Source: Oidiodendron maius Zn (lineage: Eukaryota; Ascomycota; Leotiomycetes; Myxotrichaceae). From it: a stretch of 32,786 bases of DNA. The notes under the pieces are model-generated. The model was given only the letters and a program-made list of their open reading frames with translations, ran no database searches and was not told the origin of the DNA. This document shows, piece after piece, positions 10,701-19,073 of this stretch (its first letter is position 1; each line of letters begins with the position of its first letter). The stretch is from positions 1-32,786 of the forward strand of contig KN832880.1 in assembly GCA_000827325.1 (NCBI GenBank), given 5' to 3'. Position numbers and translations under genes: made by a program.

Positions 10701-11480
10701 CTGTGGAAATCTCTCTGTAGATACCCAGTCTCACGCTCGACCTCTATAGAGGTTGGAACTATATACGCTAGCACCTGTTATTACACGGAACACATCACCT
10801 ACACTGTCAATGCCATGACATTTTCCTATATTAACATGCCACCCTACTCCAATGCCGGCCTTGGATCCAACGGCTGCAATCCCTGGACACTGACGACCGA
10901 TTCCGGCTTCGCCCTATTGACCGACGATTGGTACTACGTTCGTACCGCGCCTATCGCTGACGTTAACGGTGCGTCCGCTTACCAATCTGCTCCCGTCTCA
11001 TTGATCACAGCCGGGAAATTCCCGCCGCGAACTTCTCCCGCCAAGAAGAAACGCTGGCTCGACGAACCATTCGATGAGACTGTAGATATGAACGACATCA
11101 TTGTCGACGAGGGGAATACAACCAGACGGGCGACAGACGAGGAGCTCTGGGAGACGTATAGGGTTATGCGATGCGTCTCGGAAAACTGCGACAGTGAGCT
11201 TCGCGTACTTGGCGTTAAAGACGAGGACCTGGAGAGGTTCCCGCAGCGACTCCACCCAAGAAGAACCTCCCCTGCCATCGCGACGGCTGAGGCCACGCAG
11301 AGATCCGTGACCTCGACGACCGCAGAACCGGCACCTTCTGTTGCTTCTACTAGTAGTAGTCTTGATCGGGCCGTGGCTGACAATGCGGAGAAGACCAAGC
11401 TCCTGGCTCCCACGACCCCTCCTAAGGCTGATGTCGTGCATAAGAGATCTCGGGCAGGGTTTTTTTTAGTAATATACTGA
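7769..11480 (+). CDS. Secreted GH18 chitinase with CBM18, killer-toxin-like subgroup C type
   Basis: Six exons (7769-7967, 8023-8080, 8171-8239, 8300-9226, 9294-10556, 10610-11480) sum to 3387 nt, 1128 aa, with no break. The introns are 55, 90, 60, 67 and 53 bp, all GT-AG; CTAAC-type branch sites are seen in the first and fourth. The order is: signal peptide (residues 1-22, ending VSAQ); Cys-rich CBM18-type region (about 24-108, including CPLNVCCSKYGFCG); GH18 domain (about 120-460) with SIGGW near 190 and DGIDIDWE, putting the catalytic acid at E235; and VWAIDLDD at 444-451. A second Cys-rich region follows at about 565-640, then a DEWPP-containing domain and a low-complexity Ser/Thr tail. 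It hydrolyses chitin outside the cell. KKKR at 984-987 could be a Kex2-type site. The last residues (GFFLVIY) are odd and may be a damaged C-terminus. It is divergent from the LysM gene. Confidence 0.92.
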
Positions 11481-11980
11481 GAGAAGGGAAAGGGGATAGT
11501 TATAGGAAACAGTGTATCCAATAGTGACACGGCCGTAATTACTGCAGTATTCTAGCCCAAAATTACCACTACTGTAATACTGTATAACGTACAAAATCCC
11601 AAATCTAATACTTTACAATAAACCGTAATACTATAGTATTACAACGTACACCGTTACACAACCTAACTCGCTAACTAGTCTCCTGATCTAACCTTAATTC
11701 ATCATTAATACTACTCTTAAGCTTCCTCCATGACTTAAGGCATTCAATTGCCTCTGTAGTATCGCTATGTAGTCGATTACGTCAATTTGAAATAGTGATA
11801 TTTGCTGAAGAAATAGCCTATCAGGAGTAGCCGACGTAGTTTCCCCGTGTTTTTCATACAATAGAAGCTAAAAGTCCACGAGCAGTGGGAAATGTATTTT
11901 ATCCAGGCACCATCCTTCTCTACTACTAAGTCTTATCAACTTCCACGAATTTCCATCCTCATCTATTTGTGCTGCCGACT
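11481..11980. other. Intergenic between chitinase and small gene
   Basis: No gene is seen. The proximal part (about 11507-11660) contains related words, gtaatactgtataacgtaca and a similar one at 11625-11650. It may be a short degenerate transposon with ends aacagtgta and tacaccgtt. The distal part should contain the promoter of the gene starting at 11981. Confidence 0.4.
11625..11642. repeat. Perfect 18-bp palindrome
   Basis: GTAATACTATAGTATTAC is its own reverse complement. It lies inside the putative degenerate miniature element downstream of the chitinase. A protein-binding role cannot be judged. Confidence 0.6.
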
Positions 11981-12514
11981 ATGCAATCTAGAAACTTGAA
12001 TCAGCCAAGAAACCAAGTTGGGCATCCAAGTCTTCCATTGGCAACTGGAGACGTCCTACTGTACCAGAGTGAAGAATCTCGGGACCAGCAATCAGAACTG
12101 GTAAGGACTTTATTTGTATCTTTTACACATTAGTCAGTCACTCTGACTCACTCAACCTTTCCGCAGTCCCTTATCCCCATCTGCAACCAACACGTAAGTA
12201 CAAACAATGTCAATGGCGTCAACTTCCACCTCACGATTGAAGATGGCATAAATGTGATGTCCAAATTAGGGTACGAGCGACTATTTTTCGACGGCCTCTC
12301 CATGAGGTACCGTAACCTTGTCCAATATCAATTTTTGGTAGATCATATCAGAGCGTTGTTGAATAACCCGCAAATGAATCCCATGTCTATTACAAATCCA
12401 GTTCCAGCTCCTGCCGGGCCCTATGCCTACAGTATGATATCCACACTAAGCCAGAGAGTAGTGCTATTAGAACAGCGTCCTCTAAGCCCGAGACAGGAAA
12501 TGCTCCTACTTTAG
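11981..12514 (+). CDS. Small two-exon protein of unknown function
   Basis: Exons 11981-12100 and 12167-12514 encode 155 aa. The intron (12101-12166, 66 bp) has donor GTAAGG and acceptor CCGCAG with a pyrimidine-rich 3' end, in phase 0. The predicted start is MQSRNLNQPRNQ; there is no signal peptide and no transmembrane segment. The middle (about residues 41-110) is a mixed polar sequence with NGVNFHLTIEDG and RLFFDGLSMRYRNLVQYQ. The C-terminal part is rich in Pro, Met and Asn and ends RQEMLLL. I do not recognise a family. Splicing that opens a long frame and coding-like composition support a real gene. The stop lies where RIPped AT-rich DNA begins, so the natural C-terminus may have been longer. 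Confidence 0.6.
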
Positions 12515-12695
12515 CATATCCTTCACTCATATTATAGCTTTTTAATAATTATTTATAATACTAGAGTCTAATATTATTATTAATAGTCTAATATTTATTA
12601 GAGAATATTTAGAAGTTTATAGATAATTAATTAGATTCTAAGTTAAAATATTAGCTTTAGTAATCAAGTGACTTTATTATATCCTTTATACTATA
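12515..12695. other. AT-rich RIPped sequence flanking the copia-type element
   Basis: This is decayed AT-rich DNA with no readable frame. Together with 14336-14560 it is the site into which the gag-only element inserted; both sides look equally degraded, so the target was already an old repeat or was mutated with it. Confidence 0.45.
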
Positions 12696-12700
12696 GCTAT

Positions 12701-12949
12701 TGTTGACTGTGTCAGGGCTTCAGGCATATATATCACGATGTCTCAGGTTAGTGGCAACATACGCAATGGCATTACGACTGTATAGTCGTAAGGGCTTACG
12801 TATGCTACCACCTGAGCAGGTATATAATGAGTATTATGTTCTGTAGTCTAGTCCCCTCAGTTGTCTCTGCATCACTCAATAGTCAATATAACTGAGTTTC
12901 ACCTTGATATCCGACTACAACCTGTACATCCTTAAACCTCAAGTCAATA
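12701..12949 (+). repeat. 5' LTR of the gag-only element
   Basis: It begins TGTTGACTGTGT and ends AAGTCAATA, where the terminal CA has become TA; TGTTGAC mirrors GTCAATA. It is 249 bp, equal in length to the 3' copy. It contains tatataatgag near 12821, a possible TATA region. Confidence 0.92.
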
Positions 12950-12968
12950 GGTTATGAGCTCCGGTTGC
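12950..12968 (+). promoter_or_regulatory. Putative primer-binding site
   Basis: The sequence ggttatgagctccggttg directly follows the 5' LTR, where reverse transcription should be primed by a tRNA. The tRNA was not identified. Confidence 0.45.
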
Positions 12969-13029
12969 CTTAGGATAGTCGGAATCACCTAGACTCAACT
13001 CAACACTGCTACTCTATCTATTCGCAATC

Positions 13030-13842
13030 ATGTCAGCCAATCAGCACTCCTCTCTCTATCTCCCTAAGTCTATATAGCTAGAGGGGGAAGAAGACTATAA
13101 GGACTGGAAGGACAATATAACTATACTCTTAGGGTCAAAGGGGCTAGACGAGTATATCCAGCCAAAGGATACTAGTGATCCTAGTGATCCTGAACCTAAG
13201 GAGTCGAAAAAGAAGGAGATAGAGCAAAGGATGGCTTGTATAACGTATGGGATATCGATTCGAGGATCAATATACGAGGGGCCAGTAGCAGTGATTAAGG
13301 GTATAAAGGACCCAGCCGAAATGATATACCTACTCGATAAGAGGTATACCTTAATAGGGTAGAACCTAAAGCTAAAGTATCTGACTAAGTATCGTACACT
13401 CAGAGTCGATCATTATGACTCAATCGGGGCCTTTGTTGACTAGTTTAAGCTATCAAAGTCAAAGCTTGAAGCTGTAGGTCTTAAAGAGCCAGATAAGGTC
13501 TATACAATAGACTTTATAACTCTCCTTGATATATATTATCTAGTCTGGGCAGACCAACAGAGGTCTAATGCATGATCAACTCCACCAACACTACCGAACC
13601 TAGTGTCTGATATCCTTGATGAGTCTCGGAAAGCCGATCAGCCGATGACTGCACTATATATCGGAAAGCCAGCTAAGGGACGAAAGGGTCGTGGAGTAGT
13701 CAAGAAATATGGCTACTGTAGCAAGCAGGGCCACGATATCGATAACTGTTGGGAAAAGCATCCTGAACAGAGGCCAGCTAGGGCAGCACCTAGGGGTCAG
13801 AGGCAGGATGAAGACGATGACCCAGCAACACTATCAGTATAG
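13030..13842 (+). pseudogene. copia-type Gag with zinc knuckle, four premature stops
   Basis: One uninterrupted frame of 271 codons runs from ATG 13030 to TAG 13840-13842, broken only by three TAG and one TGA, all explained by C-to-T at CAG/CGA (or G-to-A at TGG). The N-terminus reads MSANQHSSLYLPKS; the middle (WKDNITILLGSKGLDEYI, then YLLDKRYTLIG and LKYLTKYRTL) has the layout of the copia-type gag domain. Near the C-terminus YGYCSKQGHDIDNC is a CX2CX4HX4C zinc knuckle in which the first Cys is Tyr (TGT to TAT). Gag would form the particle shell and bind element RNA. No pol frame follows. Confidence 0.8.
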
Positions 13843-14010
13843 CACTATAGAACACTATAGGTGGGTACAGCACTGATTAGGTGGTATAGCACTATAGATG
13901 GATACAGCACTGATTAGGTGGGTACAGCACTATAGGTAGGTACAGCACTGATCAGGTGGGCATAACACTATAGGTGGGTGTAGCACTAAGAGGTGGGTAT
14001 AGCACTATAG
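13839..14010 (+). repeat. Minisatellite inside the gag-only element
   Basis: Eight or nine tandem units of 18-20 bp alternate between two forms, gtgggtacagcactgattag and gtgggtacagcactatag. The array begins over the gag stop codon and fills much of the space between gag and the 3' LTR, where pol would normally be. Confidence 0.85.
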
Positions 14011-14081
14011 GGTATTTAAGGTGTTTTTCACTTAGTTAGGAGGTATTAGCTGAAGCGTATATATGCATTCAGCCAGGGGAG

Positions 14082-14330
14082 TGTTGACTGTGTCAGGGCT
14101 TCAGGCATATATATCACGATGTCTCAGGTTAGTGGTAACATACACAATGGCATTACGACTGTATAGTCGTAAGGGCTTACACATGCTACCACCTGAGCAG
14201 GTATATAATGAGTATTATGTTCTGTAGTCTAGTCCCCTCAGTTGTCTCTGCATCACTCAATAGTCAATATAACTGAGTTTCACCTTGATATCCGACTACG
14301 ACCTGTGCATCCTTAAACCTCAAGTCAATA
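14082..14330 (+). repeat. 3' LTR of the gag-only element
   Basis: This is a 249-bp direct copy of 12701-12949 with only a handful of differences, for example gtggtaacatacaca for gtggcaacatacgca. It is preceded by the purine tract AGGGGAG and followed by the target duplication GCTAT. Confidence 0.92.
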
Positions 14331-14335
14331 GCTAT

Positions 14336-14857
14336 TAGTATAAGATACTAGTAAAATAAAGAGACTATACTTAGTCTATCTAGGAACCTCTATCTATACT
14401 TATAGATATAGTTATACTAGCTTTATATAAAGCTATTTATAGTCTAGTTCTCCTCTTTACTAAAGCTATAGTATTATTAGAGGGAGGAGAGAGGTAATAT
14501 TATAGATTAGACCTATAAGATATCTTAGTATCTAGAGCACCTGCAATTTCTTCTTCCTTTCTGAACTATCATACAATATATTGCCTAGGCAACTAAATAA
14601 TATTTTGTATTTATACTAGAATAGTAAAGAGTTCTTCTCTCTTTAGTTTTCTTCTCCTTGTTAATATAGAGGTTCATTATCGACTGCAGAAATCCATTGC
14701 AGCCCCTTACAGAAGGCTGGGGTTCATATGTAGTTGAAATTAACTCTTCAGTGATAGAGTTTTGTGGCCTTGCTATCGTAACTTAGTTCCAGATAGTTAT
14801 GAATCGATTGTAATTCATGTATAGACTTCTAGTACTAATCTCGTTCATGTAGAGAAG
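14336..14857. other. AT-rich relic, then 3' flank of the next gene
   Basis: 14336-14560 is RIP-degraded and carries no readable frame. From about 14560 the composition becomes balanced; this should include the 3' UTR of the minus-strand gene ending at 14858. No further gene is seen. Confidence 0.45.
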
Positions 14858-15774
14858 TTATAGATACTGTAAAGGAACAGATGCTCTGCCAGATAACCAA
14901 GGGATCTTATCCCGTAAACTCTTCACTACCGTCTCCTTCTCATTGATCCAATCCTCCCTCCTAAATGCATTCGGCCAGCCATAGTTCTTGATAAGAATCT
15001 GTCTTAGCTCCGCATGCTATAGTGTCCCGTCAGCACCAAAAAAGGCAGTCCAAGGATGTCCTAGGTTTCCTCACCTCTTCTGCATACGACTCGATAAATG
15101 ACATGTCGGAATCTGCGCGAAACGGGATCCATTCTAAGCTCTTGATCTTTTCCACATAGGACCACACCGTCTCGACTGCCGGTAGTGCAGGCCAGTTATG
15201 CGGGTGTTCTGGATCGTCCGGCACCGCTAATAACTCCTCGGGTCCTGGGGGCATGTCGCTAGCACTATATTCCCGTATCGTTCCTAGGTATTACGCAGAT
15301 ATGTTAGGTGATATCGACATCGTGAACATAGGGAGAAGTTTTACCCTTAACGACATCTAGGATAAGTGTCATCCCATTTGGTGATTGTGTCGTGAGCATA
15401 ATCTCCCCTTCCTCAAGAGTCCCTACGATCCCATTTGCTCCTACACGAGGGAGTTCACTTATATAGTAGTTTAAAGGATCACGACCCCAACGTAGCGTTC
15501 GGTGGTCGATATATGTGATCGCTTTCGTCCGTGGCATTATCTCAGAGGACTCGGCGTAGCCGTCGTTTGGCGGGTATGGAAGTAGGGGCAAGAGTTCGAG
15601 GACTAACGGGTGTAGTGGCATATCAGGCTGCGGCGTTAGAGGAACGGGTATACTCGGGTTGTGTGGAGGATATTCAACATAGTGCCGTTGCGGTGGGAAA
15701 AATCCAATAGAATCGAGCGTCTTATAGAAGGCGGTCCATGCCGTCACGAATGCCTCGATTGCTAGTGGCGCCAT
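14858..15774 (-). CDS. Intact three-exon protein of unknown function
   Basis: Exons 15774-15345, 15283-15075 and 15016-14858 encode 265 aa, ending SVPLQYL and TAA. The introns are 61 bp (15344-15284; donor GTAAAA, branch CCTAAC, acceptor ACCTAG) and 58 bp (15074-15017; donor GTGAGG, branch GCTGAC, acceptor TATAG). Both joins restore one frame: DVVKG-TIREYSAS and SYAEE-HAELRQIL. There is no signal peptide or membrane segment, so it is probably cytosolic. Features are an N-terminal helix-like segment (MAPLAIEAFVTAW), a Pro-rich part (about 25-60, e.g. PPHNPSIPVPLTPQP), a central NGMTLILDVVKG and an acidic PPGPEELLAVPDDPEH. I do not recognise a named family with certainty; the layout faintly recalls Smi1/Knr4-like proteins, but that is a guess. 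It forms a small G+C-balanced island among transposon relics. Confidence 0.75.
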
Positions 15775-15949
15775 TGCCCGGACTATTAAGGGGAGTTGTT
15801 GTAGTGGTTAACCAGGTGAAAACAGGAGTTTGAAAACACCTGGGCGGTTCGCTTCGCTGCCCACGTGACTGGGCGCCGTTGATCACCTGGGCACCCAACT
15901 AGGGTGACCTACGGCCCCCCAGACCCCCCCGCTGCATACTAGAGTAGAA
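15775..15949 (-). promoter_or_regulatory. 5' region of the three-exon gene
   Basis: This is a G+C-rich stretch upstream of the minus-strand start. It holds an inverted pair ccaggtg (about 15810) and cacctgg (about 15837), a further cacctgg at about 15886, and a CACGTG box at about 15862-15867. It ends abruptly in AT-rich repeat DNA near 15950. The regulatory function is inferred only from position. Confidence 0.35.
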
Positions 15950-16134
15950 AGCTTGCTTCTCCTATACTTATAGTCTATAAGATATCTATAAGGAGTCTAT
16001 AAAGTATCTATAACTCTAATTTATAATAACTGTTTATTTCTAATATTAATATCTAATTCTTAATTATAGACTATTATTAAATAATTAAATAAAGAGTTAT
16101 AAAGAGATAATAGAATTATATAATATATATATAT
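15950..16134. other. AT-rich decayed sequence
   Basis: No gene or recognisable element is seen. It ends in an (AT)n run that adjoins the left terminal repeat of the Fot1-like element at 16135, as expected for a TA-targeting transposon. Confidence 0.4.
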
Positions 16135-16361
16135 AGTAAGTTAACTAAATAAACAAGTTGATTACTTTTCCTAATTTTACTCTCTCTTATACTTTATACT
16201 ACTTTTTCTCTATTATATAGTATAGAATTAAGTTCTTAAGAAAGTAGAGTTATCCTTACTCTTTAAGCCCTTAAAAATAACCCCTATCTTACTACTAGAT
16301 ATATAGCTAAAATCTATAATATCCTATATATAATATTTATTAATTAATATAGTAGCTAATA
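16135..16361 (+). mobile_element. Fot1-like element A, left end (segment 1 of 4)
   Basis: It starts agtaagttaact and matches the left end of the complete element at 30474 (agtaagttgctt); both are preceded by an (AT)n run. The bodies run in parallel as well (actttttctct, tctaagcccttaaa-like words). The element is cut at 16361 by the 1.9-kb AAT-tailed insertion and resumes at 18264. It is non-coding because of RIP. Confidence 0.75.
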
Positions 16362-18263
16362 GGCTAGCAAAAGTCGAACTCCTACCTGTATATAGTGCTG
16401 GCTACAAACCTATGATTGCGATATTATTATAGAGCTAACAGGAGACCAGTACATTCGATAGAGCTGGTGTAGGCGTCGCTGGTTATACGATAGGGTTATG
16501 CCTGTATAACGCTAGTGATAAGCTGCTACCTAGAACAGAGGACTACTATCAAAATAGGTATAAAAACCATCTGATATACAACTACCTATCTAGGGAATAG
16601 GCCTTCAATCACTGCAATATAGAGGTAATATGGAACCGCTACCTAGTTGTATAACAGGACACCTCTAGGGTATATAAAAAATTTTTATCTAAGAGTATCG
16701 AGATTGCAGGCACAATAACGGTTACTTAAAGGACCTACAAAACATCTATCGGAGCTCTTGTTAACTAATAAACACTCGGAGCTCTTGTTAAGTAAAGAAA
16801 TCTATATAAGGACTAGAGGGTTATAGTGATTATACTAGTCAATTAAGGGAATTCTAGGGGGACAATACAGGTACTATAGCTTCAGCTTTATAGTGAACCT
16901 ATAGATATACAGTATAGAGGAACTCTACTATAGAGGCGGGCCCGAGGATATATAGCGATTATATAATACTATAACTTCGACTTTATAAATATAGGGTTTA
17001 ATAGATATAGGCAAAGCAGGGCGTTTAGAGAACAGGTAAAGCAGGTAGCTAGGAAGTAGGGGAGAGGATATATATACTTTGGTTAATAGGAGGGAAAAGC
17101 GTTTATATAATATCTGGCTAGGGTTATATGCTTTATAACTCCTGTAAGATATAGTTAGCCTTACTATAAGGGGAGACCTGGTAAGGTAATGCAAAACAGT
17201 ATACTGCTATAAGGTATGGTATATAATAGTAGTAACAGTTAGGTGAAGTAGCTATAAGGCACCTATAAGGGATCTATATAATACTATCTATATAGCCTAA
17301 GAGGATAGACGTATATATCAGTCTATAGGTAGAGCTATAGGGCAGTAGGTATAGTAGGCTGATATAGGCTTAGGGAGCAAACAGGGTAGAGGGTATAAGG
17401 GAGGTTGCTGGGGCCTTGATGTCTCTTCAAAATATATACTGGAGGTAAGCTTTAGTAACAGACTAAGGATATATAGGAAAGTATAGTAGGAGCTTGCTAC
17501 TCCCTCTTGTATTATAGACTAGCTTTGCAATATAATTCTGTTCCTGCTGGATAGTATAGTGGTCATGTACCTCGGGTCCTAAAAGTCGTTATAACTAACG
17601 AGTCTTGTTCTGCTTGCTAGGATATAGTATATAAGGGATACTGGTTTGAATCCAGCTCTAGACACCTCTTCTATTGCCTTCTAGAAGATGACTAGCTGGT
17701 TTATCTAGGACTGCTCTCTCTAGACCTAGCTTGAACCTGGATTCTGCTCCTGGTTATTATAGTAGCGGTTTTTGCCTAACCAAGAACCTTAGCTCTAGCT
17801 TCTGTTCCTAGATACTACAGCAGCAGTTGCCTAACCGAGAATCTAGGCAAAACCCTACTTTTCTAGAGGAGTAAGCCTCTAGAAACAACAAAGACTAAAT
17901 CATTGATATATGACTAAAGAGCTTAAGACTAGAGTGATAGGGCCCTACAACTATAACCAATCAAGTAATGAAGCGACTAGCCCTCTAGAGGCTATCTAGG
18001 AACAGAACTAAGTAAGAGATAGGGCTGGATACTAGAGGCAGGGATAGTAGTCTGATCCTAGAGAGAAGGAGGAAGTTTGGTTTAGAGTTACTACTAGATA
18101 AGTTTATCTAGACCTTCTGATTATTTGCCTATATTATAAGGGGGGTATATATATCAGTAAGGATTCTTTCAAGAGGTTATATTAGCCTTTATATATAGGA
18201 TATTATTATATAGAAGTACTATAGCTTAGCTATTATAAAGGACAAATAATAATAATAATAATA
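16362..18263 (+). mobile_element. 1.9-kb (AAT)-tailed retroposon of unknown family
   Basis: The insertion is bounded by a 13-bp direct duplication atagtagctaata (16349-16361 and 18264-18276) and ends in about seven AAT units just before the second copy. A variable-length target duplication plus a simple 3' tail is the mark of LINE-type target-primed insertion, with the 3' end on the plus-strand right. It interrupts Fot1-like element A, whose two halves are colinear with 30474-31280. No reverse transcriptase, nuclease or other domain is readable in any frame. A tRNA-like pair of boxes (tagtatagtgg at 17552 and ggtttgaatcc at 17643) lies inside. It could be a 5'-truncated LINE, a non-autonomous passenger of the local Tad1-like LINE (which has a similar TAA tail), or a long SINE-like element. 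Confidence 0.65.
16747..16790 (+). repeat. Tandem duplication of a 24-bp word
   Basis: The word cggagctcttgttaa occurs twice, at about 16750 and 16774, each followed by (c/g)taa. It lies within the AAT-tailed element. The short spacing suggests replication slippage. Confidence 0.55.
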
Positions 18264-18869
18264 ATAGTAGCTAATAATTATAATATAATATTCAGTCTAA
18301 ATCTTAAAAGCTTACTAATTTAAAAGAATTAGTAATTGTTTAATATATTCTTAACTTTAATTCTAAAGGGTTTCTCTCTAAACTTTATAGTATTAAAGAT
18401 ATAGCTAATTATCTATTTACTAAGCAAAATATAGGATATATTAGAATATACTAGCTATTAAACTTTATAAAACAATAACTATAGCTTATTATATATTTTA
18501 ATTAAAGATATAACTATTAAAGAGCTAAATATAAAGATCTAATATTAATTTAAAACTAGTTTTCACTTCTAAAGAATATAATTATAAAATATAGGATTAT
18601 AGATATAAATATCTATAATTTTAATAAGACTAGATTTATAATAAGTATTATCTTAATAGTAATAGTAGTTATAAGTTTAGAGAGGTCTAATAGAATAAAG
18701 TTAAAGTAGTTTAGTAATTATAAATAGATTATAGTAATCTAGACTATAGATATACTTAACTAGTTACTATTACTATTTATAGTTATAAAAAGTATATATA
18801 TTCTACTTTTCTAGTATAATAAGTTTAAATTATTAAAGGATTAAAGGTTCTCTATTAGTAATAATAGAT
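18264..18869 (+). mobile_element. Fot1-like element A, segment 2 of 4
   Basis: It resumes element A after the AAT-tailed insertion and matches 30680-31290 in order (for example aaatcttaaaagcttact and ggatatattagaatatac). It is cut at 18869 by the minus-strand LINE; the 15-bp target duplicate ttagtaataatagat occupies 18855-18869. All old coding capacity is lost to RIP. Confidence 0.8.
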
Positions 18870-19073
18870 TATTATTATTATTATTATTATTAATACTCTG
18901 TTTAGCTATCTAGCTACAGAACCTCTACTAGAAATATTATAAGGTAAACTATACCTCTTAAGGCTAGACAAAACCCTTATATATTAGTCTCTATATATAT
19001 AAAGCGTCTTTGCCTGGTCCTTGCTACTATTTAGCTAGTCTTACTATTAACTATATAATACTATTTGGAGCCT

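Larger units (their letters stand above)
12701..14330 (+). mobile_element. Gag-only Ty1/copia-type LTR retrotransposon
   Basis: This is a 1630-bp element with two 249-bp LTRs, flanked by a perfect 5-bp target duplication GCTAT (12696-12700 and 14331-14335). Inside are, in order, a likely primer-binding region right after the 5' LTR, one gag frame (13030-13842), a 20-bp tandem repeat array (13839-14010) and a polypurine tract AGGGGAG (14075-14081) abutting the 3' LTR. There is no protease, integrase, reverse transcriptase or RNase H. It is therefore non-autonomous and would need enzymes supplied by a full-length relative. The LTRs differ at only a few positions, mostly transitions, so it is younger than the surrounding AT-rich relics. 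Confidence 0.88.

Noticed and set aside
16360-16400. tRNA-like word gtcgaactcc near the start of the AAT-tailed element
   Set aside because: The flanking bases do not form a T stem on either strand and no A box is in range.
16928-17194. 88-aa minus-strand open frame
   Set aside because: Composition is Tyr/Ser/Leu-rich as expected from TA-rich DNA, with no start context, splice sites or domain. It is treated as chance.
16430-17300. A plus-strand frame in the AAT-tailed element that looks coding if TAA/TAG are read as Gln
   Set aside because: It would need about twenty stops in 290 codons and no known domain emerges. In DNA this rich in TA, stops of that kind occur in every frame, so coding origin cannot be claimed.
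17545-17675. Possible tRNA gene (D-arm-like tagtatagtgg and T-arm ctggtttgaatccag)
   Set aside because: The D arm and T arm can be drawn, but the acceptor stem has mismatches at its end, the T-stem outer pair is broken, no proper 5-bp anticodon stem with a 7-nt loop is found, and the spacing would need an unusual insert. It may be a tRNA-derived promoter remnant inside the AAT-tailed element, so it is kept only as a remark there.
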